Assembly (NCBI RefSeq): GCF_020166105.1
Contig: NZ_JAIUJY010000003.1
Location: 1-64,000 of the forward strand
Length of the DNA stretch: 64,000 nt
Direction of reading: 5' to 3'
From: Blastococcus sp. LR1
GTDB taxonomy: Bacteria; Actinomycetota; Actinomycetes; Mycobacteriales; Geodermatophilaceae
In this document: in pieces, positions 56,673-64,000 of the stretch
How the letters are laid out: each line of letters opens with the position of its first letter
How positions within the stretch are numbered: position 1 is the first letter of the stretch
Made by a program: the position numbers and the translations under genes
The notes under the pieces: generated by a model
What the model was told of the DNA's origin: nothing
The model's database searches: none
The model's input: only the letters and a program-made list of their open reading frames with translations

Positions 56673-58013
56673 ATGCCCGCCCCCAGCTCGACCGCCGCAG
56701 CGACCGAGCCCGCCGCCGAACCCGCGACCCACGCCGGCCCCATCCGCCGGATCATCGCCGGATCACTGCTGATCGGGGCATCGCTCGCGGTCGCGTTCTC
56801 CCTGGTCGTGTTCTCCGGTGCGCCCGAGCACGTGATCACCGGATCGGCTCTGCTCGGGTTCGCGGCCGGCTGGGCGCTGCTGGCCGCGCTGTCGGCGCGG
56901 ATGACCAGCCAGCCGCAGCGGTGGGCGCTGGTGCCCGCCGTCGTCCTCGCCGCGACGGGGCTCGGGCTCCTGGTCCTCGCGCCGGGCGACCCCGGGCTGA
57001 CTGCCGCCGGATGGGTGTGGCCCCCTCTGCTGCTGGCGCTGGCCGTGTGGATGGGCGTCCGGATCCGCCGCGCCCTGGCCGCCGGCAGCGGCCGCTGGTT
57101 GCTCTACCCCGTCGTGGTGGTCATCGCCGCGGCGGCGGTGGGTGGCGGCGTGCAGACGGTCGGGCTGGCCTCCGATGACGCCGGCTCCGCGATGCCAGGC
57201 ACGGCCTACGACGTCGGCGGCCATCGGTTGCACCTGAACTGCACCGGCTCCGGCGGCCCGACCGTGCTGCTGTTCAGCGGGTTGGGGCTGACGTCGGCCG
57301 ACTGGGCGCGCATCACCCCGGAGGTCGCGCGTAACGGCCGGGTCTGCGCCTACGACCGGGCCGGGCAGGGATGGAGCGAGGACGCACCGCAGCCGCAGGA
57401 CGGCCACCAGGCCGCAGCCGATCTGCACACGCTGCTCGAGCGCGGGGGTGAAGAAGGGCCCTACGTGCTCGTCGGTCACTCGATCGGTGGCGACCACGCG
57501 ATGACCTACGCCGCCCGCTACCCCGAGCAGGTCGCCGGCATGGTCCTGCTGGACCCCACCGACCCCTACCGCGTCGGCGGCGGTCCCCCCAGTGCGATGG
57601 CGGTCCTGCCCAGCATCGCCCGTCTCGGGATCGGGCGGCTGCTCCCCGACTCGTACTGGTCGAGCCTGCCCGAGCCGGCCGCCGGCCAGGCACGGATGTT
57701 CAACTCGAGCCCTCGCGGCTGGCGCAACGTCCGTGACGAGATGGCCACGATGCCCGCGCTTCTCCGTCAGGCTCGTGCGCTCACCACTCTCGGCGCCACG
57801 CCGCTGGTCGTGCTGACCGCCGCCGGGCACGGGGGCGATCCGGCCTGGCTCACCGGGCAGGAGCGCATGGCCGCGCTGTCGACCGACAGCTCCCACCGGC
57901 ACGCGGATGCGGGGCACGGCGGCCTGCTGGGCGAGGAGCGGGGCGCCGTCGGCTCGGTGCAGGCGATCGAGGACGTCGTCGCGGCCGTGCGCACCGGCAC
58001 GCCGCTGCTGTGA
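56673..58013 (+). CDS. membrane-anchored alpha/beta hydrolase
   Basis: A 446-aa protein with about four N-terminal transmembrane helices (residues 25-165) and a C-terminal alpha/beta-hydrolase domain. The oxyanion segment is LLFSGLGLTSADW, the nucleophile elbow GHSIGG, and the likely catalytic His is in ADAGHGGLLGEER. The substrate is unknown; ester or lipid substrates at the membrane are plausible. It is preceded by GAGGAG and lies in a likely operon with the 56177 gene. Confidence 0.85.
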   Translation: MPAPSSTAAATEPAAEPATHAGPIRRIIAGSLLIGASLAVAFSLVVFSGAPEHVITGSALLGFAAGWALLAALSARMTSQPQRWALVPAVVLAATGLGLLVLAPGDPGLTAAGWVWPPLLLALAVWMGVRIRRALAAGSGRWLLYPVVVVIAAAAVGGGVQTVGLASDDAGSAMPGTAYDVGGHRLHLNCTGSGGPTVLLFSGLGLTSADWARITPEVARNGRVCAYDRAGQGWSEDAPQPQDGHQAAADLHTLLERGGEEGPYVLVGHSIGGDHAMTYAARYPEQVAGMVLLDPTDPYRVGGGPPSAMAVLPSIARLGIGRLLPDSYWSSLPEPAAGQARMFNSSPRGWRNVRDEMATMPALLRQARALTTLGATPLVVLTAAGHGGDPAWLTGQERMAALSTDSSHRHADAGHGGLLGEERGAVGSVQAIEDVVAAVRTGTPLL

Positions 58014-58190
58014 CGTCGGGCGGTCTCCCGACGCCCGCGCGGTACGTCGATGCACCCGGTTCCTGCCGCACGGCTCCCGTCCGACACACAGGTCGCCGCT
58101 GCCTCTCGTGCTCCCCGCGTGCGGGTTCCCGGTGGCAGCCTGACGAGCGGTCGCTGGAACGGTGACCGGTCACGACGGGAGCTCGATGCA

Positions 58191-59528
58191 ATGACGTCCT
58201 TGTTCGGAACGCGGGACCTCTCCCAGCGGGATGCCCTCGTCGGTGCCGACCTGCGCGTCTCCGTCGGGAGCGAGCAGCGCCGGTACGTCGACCTCGACGC
58301 CGCGGCCACGACGTCGGCCTCGGAGGGCGTCGTCCGTGCCGTGCAGGAGTTCCTGCCGTGGTACTCGAGCGTCCACCGGGGAGCCGGCGCGAAATCCCAG
58401 GTCACCAGCGCCCGCTACGAGGAGGCCCGCGAGAGCCTGGTCCGGTTCGTGGGAGCCGATCCGTCGACGCACGTGGCGCTCTTCCCCCGGAACACCACCG
58501 AGGGGCTCAACCAGATCGCGTTCCGGCTCGGGCTGACCCGGGACGACGTCGTCGTCACCACGGCGGTCGAGCACCACGCCAACCTGCTGCCGTGGCAGCG
58601 TCATGCGCAGGTGCGGATCGTCGACGTCGACCGGTCCGGGACCTACGACGTCGACGCCGTGATCGCCGCCCTCGACGAGCGGCCGACGCCGCGCGTGCTC
58701 GCGGTGTCCGGGGCGTCCAACGTGACCGGATGGATGCCCGACCTCGCCGGGATCGCTGCGGCGGCCCGTGAGCGCGGGGTGCTGGTGGTGGTCGACGGCG
58801 CGCAGTTGGTGCCGCACCGCCGGGTGGACATGGCCGCGCTCGGGATCGACGTGCTCGTGTGGTCAGGGCACAAGATGTTCGCGCCCTTCGGCGCGGGCGG
58901 CCTGGTCGTCGACCGCCGCCTGCTCGCCCGTGGTGAGCCGTTCCTCGTCGGGGGAGGCGCGGTGAAGGCGGTCTCCCACACCGACGTCATCTGGGCCGAC
59001 ACCCCCGACCGGGACGACGCGGGCACGCCCAACGTCGTCGGCGTCGTGGCCCTCGCCGCCGCGGCGGAGGAACTGATCGCCGAGGAAGGGCGGAACCGGC
59101 TCCACGAGGAGATGCTCGTCCGCGCCCTGGACGCCGAGCTCGCCACCGTGCCGGGACTGCGCCGCCTGGGACCCACGACCGGCGACCGTCTGCCCGTGGC
59201 CGCCTTCGTCATCGACGGGATGCACCACGCGGAGATCGCCGACCGGCTGGCCCAGGAGTACGCCATCGGGGTGCGCAGTGGCTGCTTCTGCGCCCACCCC
59301 TACCTGAGTCGGCTGCTCGGGCTCAGCCGGAGCGAGGTGGAGCGGTTCCACGAGGACGCCCGGGCGAACCGGTCCGACCGGGTGCCGGGAGCGGTGCGCG
59401 TGAGCTGCAGCTCGGCCACTCCCCGGGCAGACGTCGCCACGCTTGGAGAAGCGCTGCGGGCCCTCACCGCCTCCTCCGGGGACCGGCTCGGGACCCGGGT
59501 CGCGGTGACGGCTGTCAACGGACGCTGA
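58191..59528 (+). CDS. class V aminotransferase, cysteine-desulfurase-like
   Basis: A 445-aa PLP enzyme related to SufS/Csd. The PLP Lys is in WSGHKMFAPFG, the EHHANLLPWQ segment parallels SufS, and a Cys-rich site SGCFCAHPYLSRLLG occupies the desulfurase Cys loop. It is clearly diverged from the SufS at 12608-13921 and has no SufU or SufE neighbour. It may act in a specialised sulfur transfer, or as a lyase on another amino acid. ATG at 58191 follows GGGAGCTC. Confidence 0.85.
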   Translation: MTSLFGTRDLSQRDALVGADLRVSVGSEQRRYVDLDAAATTSASEGVVRAVQEFLPWYSSVHRGAGAKSQVTSARYEEARESLVRFVGADPSTHVALFPRNTTEGLNQIAFRLGLTRDDVVVTTAVEHHANLLPWQRHAQVRIVDVDRSGTYDVDAVIAALDERPTPRVLAVSGASNVTGWMPDLAGIAAAARERGVLVVVDGAQLVPHRRVDMAALGIDVLVWSGHKMFAPFGAGGLVVDRRLLARGEPFLVGGGAVKAVSHTDVIWADTPDRDDAGTPNVVGVVALAAAAEELIAEEGRNRLHEEMLVRALDAELATVPGLRRLGPTTGDRLPVAAFVIDGMHHAEIADRLAQEYAIGVRSGCFCAHPYLSRLLGLSRSEVERFHEDARANRSDRVPGAVRVSCSSATPRADVATLGEALRALTASSGDRLGTRVAVTAVNGR

Positions 59529-59589
59529 ATCGGGTGCCGTTCGGCCGCACCCGGGCCTGACCTCGCCGCCGGTCCGGGATGATGGCCCG

Positions 59590-61914
59590 GTGACGGAGGC
59601 GGGCGGGGGAGTGGCGCCGCGGGTACGCCGTCCGAACGACGTCGTCCGGCTCGTCGCCGCGGCGGCCGGTCTCGCCCTCGTCCTGCTCGCCACGCTGCTC
59701 ACCCCGGACGCCGCCAGCGCGCTGGTCGAGGCGGTCCCGACCGTCCAGCGCGACCCGCTCCGCACCGCTCTCTCGGTGGTCTCGGTCGTCGCCTCGCTCG
59801 CCGTGCTGGTCGTGCTCGTGATCGTCGCGGTGGACGCCGCCCGGCACCGCCGCACGGCGCTGGTGCACGCGCTCGTCGCCCTCGCGATCGGGCTGCCCCT
59901 GGCCGCCGCGGGGGAGCGGTTCGGCGACGCGGCGGGCGGCGCGATTCCCGACGTCCTCACCGCTCCGCGCGACGACGCGGCCCTGGTGCCGGTCGTCGCC
60001 TCGCTCGCCTTCCTGGCCGGCGCGGATCTCCAGCGGCGCCGGAGATGGCGCGGCCCGGCGGAGTGGGCGGTGCTCGCCTCGCTCGGTTCCGCCGTCGCGA
60101 TCGGCAACTTCACCGTCTTCGGCGCCGTCGCCGCCGTGCTGCTCGGAGCGGTCGTCGGGCTCGCCGTGCGGGTGGCCGGTGGCGTCGCCCCCGCCCGGCC
60201 GGACGACGCGGTGATCCGGGCGGCGCTCGCCCGCTCCGGAGTGGCCGTCGGCGACCTGCAGGTGGTCGAGCAGGCCGCGGGCTTCGTCCGGCTCGACGGA
60301 GCCGACGACGTCGGCCCGGTGTCGGTCACCGTCGTCGACCCCGACGGCCGGGGCGTGCCGCTCGCTCGCCGTGCCGGCCGGCTGCTCCGCTTCCGCGCGG
60401 CGGTGGTCGGCCGCCCGGCGCTCACCCAGCGGGCCGAGCTGGAGCGGCAGGCCGCGAGCGCCACCCTGGCCGGCGCTGCCGGGGTGGCGGTGCCGCGGAT
60501 GCTGGCGATGCTCGCCGTCGGTCCGGCCCTCGTCCTGGCCGAGCGCCCGCTGCCCGGCACCCCGCTGCCGGAGGCCGACGACGCCGAGAAGGGGCTGGCC
60601 GCGGCCTTCGCCGCGCTGCGCCGGCTGCACGACCTCGGGCTGGTGCACGGCGCGCTCAGCCCCGAGTGCGTCGTCCTGGGACCGGACGGGGACGCCGGCT
60701 TCCGCGACCTGCGCTCGGCACAGCCCGCGGCGGGCGAGCTCCAGCGCGACCTCGACGCCGTCGCCCTGCTCGTCGGCGGCGCCGGCGTGGTCGGACCGGT
60801 CGCCGCCGTGGCCGCGCTGCGCAGCGCCTACCTCGCGGGGGCCGCGCCGCGCCGGTTGCCGGCGCTGCTCCAGCCGGTCGCCCTGCCGGCCGCGGCCCGC
60901 AAGGCCGTGCGCGGAACCGACCTGCTCGCCGACCTGCACAGCGCGCTCGCCGGCCCGGACGGCGTGGAGGCCGCCGCGCCGCGGCTCGAGCGGTTCTCGC
61001 CGCGCGTCGTCCTCACCGTGGTGGCGTCGGTGGTCGCGGCCCTGCTGCTGGCCTCGCAGCTCTCGCAGGTCAGCATCGTCGACGAGTTCCGGCGGGCGGA
61101 CCCGCTGTGGCTGCTCGTCGCGCTGGGCGGCTCGGCGGTGACCTACGTCGGCGCGGCCCTCGCGCTGCTCGCCTTCGTGCCGATGGCGCTGCCCCTGCTG
61201 CGCACCACGCTGGTCCAGGTGTCGACGGCGTGGCTGACGCTGGTGACGCCGCCGACGGTCGGCCACGTCGGCCTCAACATCCGTTACCTGCAGCGCGCCG
61301 GCCTGGGCGTCGGCGCGGCCGCGGCCACCGTCGCGGTGAGCCAGGTGGCGACGGTCGCCGTCACCGTGCTGATCCTCGTGGTCGTCGCCTGGGCGAGCGG
61401 GGTGTCGGCGTCCCGGTTGTCGCTGCTGCCCAGCGGCGACGTGATCCTCGTGGTCCTCGGTGCCGTCGCCGTCCTCGCCCTGCTGGCCGCGCTGCCGAAG
61501 GTGCGCAGAGTGCTGCGAGAGCGCCTCGAACCGCTGGTCCGGCAGTCCCTCCCGCAGCTGCTCGCCACCGCCACCGAGCCGAGACGGCTGGTCACCGCGC
61601 TCGGCGGCATCCTGTTGCAGAACGCCGGCTACGTGCTCGCGCTGGACGCCTCGCTGCGCGCCTTCGGCGCCTCGGTCGCCCTGCCCACGGTCATCGGCGT
61701 CTACCTGATCGCCTCCACGGTCGGGTCGATCGCGCCCACCCCGGGCGGGCTCGGCGCGGTGGAGGCGGCGCTGGTCGGTGGGCTGACCGCGACCGGGGTT
61801 CCGCTGACCGAGGCGCTCACCGCCGTCCTGGCCTTCCGCACCGTCACGTTCTGGCTGCCGGCGCCGGTCGGGTGGCTCGCCTTCGTCGGCCTGCAGCGGC
61901 GCAAGCACGTCTGA
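59590..61914 (+). CDS. lysylphosphatidylglycerol synthase-type membrane protein with kinase-like domain
   Basis: A 774-aa membrane protein in three parts: about five N-terminal helices (residues 20-205), a soluble domain of about 280 residues, and a C-terminal flippase-type LPG_synthase_TM domain (UPF0104) with about eight helices. The last domain includes VGSIAPTPGGLGAVEAALVGGL. The soluble part contains HDLGLVHGALSPECVVLGPDG and FRDLRSA, resembling the catalytic loop and DFG region of a protein-kinase fold but with Asp and Asn replaced, so it is probably a pseudokinase. GTG at 59590 lies 6 nt after GATGAT. Substrates are unknown. Confidence 0.8.
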   Translation: MTEAGGGVAPRVRRPNDVVRLVAAAAGLALVLLATLLTPDAASALVEAVPTVQRDPLRTALSVVSVVASLAVLVVLVIVAVDAARHRRTALVHALVALAIGLPLAAAGERFGDAAGGAIPDVLTAPRDDAALVPVVASLAFLAGADLQRRRRWRGPAEWAVLASLGSAVAIGNFTVFGAVAAVLLGAVVGLAVRVAGGVAPARPDDAVIRAALARSGVAVGDLQVVEQAAGFVRLDGADDVGPVSVTVVDPDGRGVPLARRAGRLLRFRAAVVGRPALTQRAELERQAASATLAGAAGVAVPRMLAMLAVGPALVLAERPLPGTPLPEADDAEKGLAAAFAALRRLHDLGLVHGALSPECVVLGPDGDAGFRDLRSAQPAAGELQRDLDAVALLVGGAGVVGPVAAVAALRSAYLAGAAPRRLPALLQPVALPAAARKAVRGTDLLADLHSALAGPDGVEAAAPRLERFSPRVVLTVVASVVAALLLASQLSQVSIVDEFRRADPLWLLVALGGSAVTYVGAALALLAFVPMALPLLRTTLVQVSTAWLTLVTPPTVGHVGLNIRYLQRAGLGVGAAAATVAVSQVATVAVTVLILVVVAWASGVSASRLSLLPSGDVILVVLGAVAVLALLAALPKVRRVLRERLEPLVRQSLPQLLATATEPRRLVTALGGILLQNAGYVLALDASLRAFGASVALPTVIGVYLIASTVGSIAPTPGGLGAVEAALVGGLTATGVPLTEALTAVLAFRTVTFWLPAPVGWLAFVGLQRRKHV

Positions 61915-61921
61915 CCCGGGT

Positions 61922-63037
61922 TCAGGGGTAGGGGTGACCTATCGCCTTGAAGTCCGGCTCGAGGTCGGCCTGCGGGCCCTGCCGCTCCAGGTAGTCGCCG
62001 AGCCGCGGCGGGCGGTACGAGGGGTCCTGGCTGTGCCGGAGGACGGCGGTGGAGGCCACGCGCTCGGTGCGCGGATGCCCCGCGCCGAGAGGCCGGTGGT
62101 GCTTCGGGAAGAGCCGGTAGAGGGCCTTGCGCGACTCCTGCGGCTCCACTTCGGCGATGCGCGGGGCCGGGTGCGGCCGGTTGTCCGTCGCCCGCGTCCC
62201 GGCGGGGAGCCGGGAGAAGGCGTCCGGTTCGAACGCCAGCCCGCACTCCTTCGCGCGCTCGACCATCCAGAGCAGCGCGATGTCCGACAGCGACGTGTCC
62301 GCGTAGCCGCCGCCCACCCCGCAGTGCACGCCGGAGAACCAGACCTGCTCGAGTCGCTGCCCGGCCGGATGGGCGTCGCCGTCGTGCGGTTCCCAGAGGG
62401 TCGGGCGGAACGGGCCGCGCTTCTCGTCGATGGCCAGGGCCTGGAAGGCGTTCCGCACCGAGGAGCTGAGCTTGGTGTCGTGGAACGCCCACTTCCTGTT
62501 CAGCCAGCCCATGCCGCGCACCGGGATGCCGAGGGCGCCGACGGTGTCCCAGACGCCGATGAACGTGATGTCCGGTTCGTAGGAGTAGGAGCGCCGGAAC
62601 AGCTCGGACTCCGTGCCCCGGGGGTGGGCGCCGCGTGCCCGGTACAGCGCGTAGGCCTCCTCGACCCGGCCGGCCTCCTCGCGCCTGAGCACTCCGCAAT
62701 TGCGCACCAGGCCCGCGGTGCTGCGGGCGGTGAAGGCGCCCCTGCTGAAGCCGAAGAGGAAGATCTCGTCGCCCGGCTCGTAGTGCTGCACGATCGTCCG
62801 GTAGGCGTCCTGGACGTTCCTGGACAGCCCCATCCCGAACCCGCCGCCGCGGAAGCGCTCACCGCGGTCGGTGCCGACGCCGCGCAGGTAGTAGACGCAC
62901 TGGTCCCGGCCGTCGTCACCCTTCGGCGCGACCTCCAGGGCCACCTTGGTGACGTTCGTCGGGCAGGGCCGCCCTTCGGCGGCCTGGTCCGGGGTGTTCC
63001 AGGTTCCGTCGCAGCAGATCACCAGACGCTTGGGCAT
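61922..63037 (-). CDS. DUF2235 (Tle1-like) alpha/beta hydrolase
   Basis: A 371-aa protein of the DUF2235 family. It starts MPKRLVICCDGTWNTPDQ, has the nucleophile elbow GFSRGAFTARS, and a conserved Asp in FIGVWDTVGALGIP. Family members include the Tle1 phospholipase effectors of type VI secretion, but standalone cytosolic forms like this, with no secretion genes nearby, are common in actinobacteria. It ends 7 bp from the convergent LPG-synthase gene. The physiological substrate is unknown. Confidence 0.88.
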   Translation of the reverse strand: MPKRLVICCDGTWNTPDQAAEGRPCPTNVTKVALEVAPKGDDGRDQCVYYLRGVGTDRGERFRGGGFGMGLSRNVQDAYRTIVQHYEPGDEIFLFGFSRGAFTARSTAGLVRNCGVLRREEAGRVEEAYALYRARGAHPRGTESELFRRSYSYEPDITFIGVWDTVGALGIPVRGMGWLNRKWAFHDTKLSSSVRNAFQALAIDEKRGPFRPTLWEPHDGDAHPAGQRLEQVWFSGVHCGVGGGYADTSLSDIALLWMVERAKECGLAFEPDAFSRLPAGTRATDNRPHPAPRIAEVEPQESRKALYRLFPKHHRPLGAGHPRTERVASTAVLRHSQDPSYRPPRLGDYLERQGPQADLEPDFKAIGHPYP

Positions 63038-63158
63038 GACGCCTCCCGGCCGAGCCGTGGCGGGCGGCGGACGAGGGGATTCCCACCCGCCCCCCGGCAC
63101 CGCGAGAGTCCTCGCGGCCGCCGGGGAGCACAAGGGTCTTCCGGCGCGGGAAACGGAC

Positions 63159-63626
63159 TCAGGAGGTGCGCTCGACCGGCTCCACCGACGCCAGGGAACG
63201 GCGGCAGGAGTTCAGGTAGCCCCGGAGCGCGTCGCGCTGGCCGCGGTCCAGCTGCTGGAGCATCCGCTCCTCGACCTGGGCGACGAGCGGCTCGTACTCG
63301 TCCAGGAAGGTGCGGCCCGCCTCGGTCAGCCGGATCATCATGCGGCGCCGGTTGTCCGGGTCGACCTGCCGCTCGATCATGCCGCGGCGCTCGAGGGCGC
63401 CCACGAGGTCGGCGGTCGACTGTGCGCTCACGAACGACGCGCGGGCCAGATCGGCCGAGGACATCGCCGGCCGGCGCACGAGCACGGAGAGGGCGGTGTA
63501 CTGCAGCGCCGTGATCCCCGACGGGCGCAGCAAGGCGTCCAGCTGTGCGCGGGTGGCCAGCTCCAGCTGCTTGACGACGTAGAGCAGCAGCGGGGGAGCG
63601 GGGGACCCCGCCGGTGGCTGTGTCAC
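63159..63626 (-). CDS. MarR-family transcriptional regulator
   Basis: A 155-aa MarR protein. The winged-helix core is RRPAMSSADLARASFVSAQSTADLVGALERRGMIERQVDPDNRRRMMIRLTEAG. GTG at 63626 is chosen by family length. TTGGAT lies 6 nt upstream and could be a -10 box for a leaderless mRNA. It is divergent from an enoyl-CoA hydratase across a perfect palindrome. MarR regulators in this setting (CouR/FerR type) often respond to aryl-CoA thioesters; that link is inferred. Confidence 0.9.
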   Translation of the reverse strand: MTQPPAGSPAPPLLLYVVKQLELATRAQLDALLRPSGITALQYTALSVLVRRPAMSSADLARASFVSAQSTADLVGALERRGMIERQVDPDNRRRMMIRLTEAGRTFLDEYEPLVAQVEERMLQQLDRGQRDALRGYLNSCRRSLASVEPVERTS

Positions 63627-63701
63627 CTCCGCATCCAAGCAGGCGACCGGTCGCGAGGGCCGATGCGGAGGGCATCCTTGCGCCGGGCACCCGAACGTGT
63701 G

Positions 63702-63722
63702 ACCATCAGGATTCCTGATGGT
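63702..63722. promoter_or_regulatory. perfect 21-bp palindrome, candidate MarR operator
   Basis: ACCATCAGGA (63702-63711), one central T, and TCCTGATGGT (63713-63722) are exact inverse complements. The site lies between the divergent MarR and enoyl-CoA hydratase genes and covers an in-frame ATG at 63718, so protein binding would control the hydratase gene. Confidence 0.7.
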
Positions 63723-63747
63723 GCAGCGGGTGTCGAGGAGTCGCGTC

Positions 63748-64000
63748 GTGGTCGATGGAGCAGGCATCAACGGGGGGCTCCCCGACACGCTGCGGGTCCG
63801 GACGACGGGACCGGTCGCCGTCCTGACCCTGGCCAGAGCTGCGAAGCGGAACGCGCTCAACGACACCACCGTCCTGGGCATCGAGCAGTTCTTCCGGACC
63901 CTCGACCCGGCCGTCCGGGCGGTCGTGATCGACGCCGACGGCGACCACTTCTGCGCGGGCCTCGACCTCGGCGAGATGACCGAGCGCGACACCCTCTCCG
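63748..64000 (+). CDS. enoyl-CoA hydratase/crotonase, partial (cut by window end)
   Basis: The N-terminal 84 codons of a crotonase-fold enzyme: VAVLTLARAAKRNALNDTTV and the oxyanion segment DHFCAGLDLGEM are visible. The window ends inside the gene. GTG at 63748 is preferred because GAGGAG lies at 63735-63740. In-frame ATG 63718 and GTG 63730 fall within or next to the operator palindrome. Control by the divergent MarR gene is likely. The substrate cannot be told from this part. Confidence 0.85.
   Translation, partial: MVDGAGINGGLPDTLRVRTTGPVAVLTLARAAKRNALNDTTVLGIEQFFRTLDPAVRAVVIDADGDHFCAGLDLGEMTERDTLS

Noticed and set aside
59515-61908. 797-codon - strand frame opposite the LPG-synthase gene
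   Set aside because: Its composition (Gln/Arg/Gly/His/Asp-rich, no hydrophobic core) is that of an antisense shadow, and the + strand product has clear membrane helices and domain motifs.
61922-63037. Type VI secretion effector (Tle1) reading of the DUF2235 gene
   Set aside because: No secretion, VgrG, PAAR or immunity genes are nearby, and standalone DUF2235 proteins are common in actinobacteria.

Overview
The window is high-GC DNA (roughly three quarters G+C by eye) with tightly packed genes, many 4-bp ATGA/GTGA start-stop overlaps and frequent GTG starts. Gene content and order (tkt-tal-pgi, ctaB/ctaA next to sufR-sufBDCSU, MoxR-DUF58-VWA, SCO7613-like membrane proteins, ThrE) point to Actinomycetota, most likely a Geodermatophilaceae-like soil actinobacterium. 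The family assignment is an inference. I see no rRNA, tRNA, CRISPR array, insertion sequence or prophage.

0-15 kb is conserved core. tkt, tal and pgi run leftward (pentose phosphate/glycolysis). ctaB (heme O synthase) runs right and ctaA (heme A synthase) runs left. sufR then heads a complete SUF iron-sulfur operon: sufR-sufB-sufD-Rieske ferredoxin-sufC-sufS-sufU-sufT. A palindrome sits on the sufR start. 15-30 kb is mixed: two tandem paralogous multi-pass membrane proteins, an ABC-F ATPase, a small HTH protein coupled to an enoyl-CoA hydratase, an ABC exporter, a DUF881 protein, and acnA followed by an atypical SDR and a CbiX-type chelatase. 30-40 kb holds a PAP2 phosphatase overlapping a sirtuin, an acyl-CoA synthetase, a secreted NlpC/P60 hydrolase behind a structured 405-nt leader, the moxR-DUF58-VWA operon and a hemerythrin-like protein.

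41-49.5 kb looks like a stress and detoxification region made of regulator/target pairs with readable operators: HxlR with an aldo/keto reductase, TetR with a 14-TM MFS exporter, and MarR with DoxX and an extradiol dioxygenase. ThrE lies among them.

49.5-55.2 kb is accessory. It contains a protein fusing a DUF429 (RNase H-like fold) domain to a RelA/SpoT alarmone synthetase domain, a UvrC/Cho-like GIY-YIG protein just upstream, a GT-C-like membrane protein, and tail fragments of at least three lost genes (SDR, HxlR, Fic). The fusion is the most interesting item in the window. It parallels the mycobacterial RNase HII-RelA/SpoT protein RelZ but uses a different RNase H-fold domain.

55-64 kb carries a GlxA/AraC regulator, a small membrane protein, a membrane-anchored alpha/beta hydrolase, a cysteine-desulfurase-like enzyme, a two-domain LPG-synthase-type membrane protein, a DUF2235 hydrolase, and a MarR gene divergent from a truncated enoyl-CoA hydratase across a perfect 21-bp palindrome. 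Several genes in the window appear to be leaderless, with a TAnnnT -10 box 6-8 nt before the start codon.
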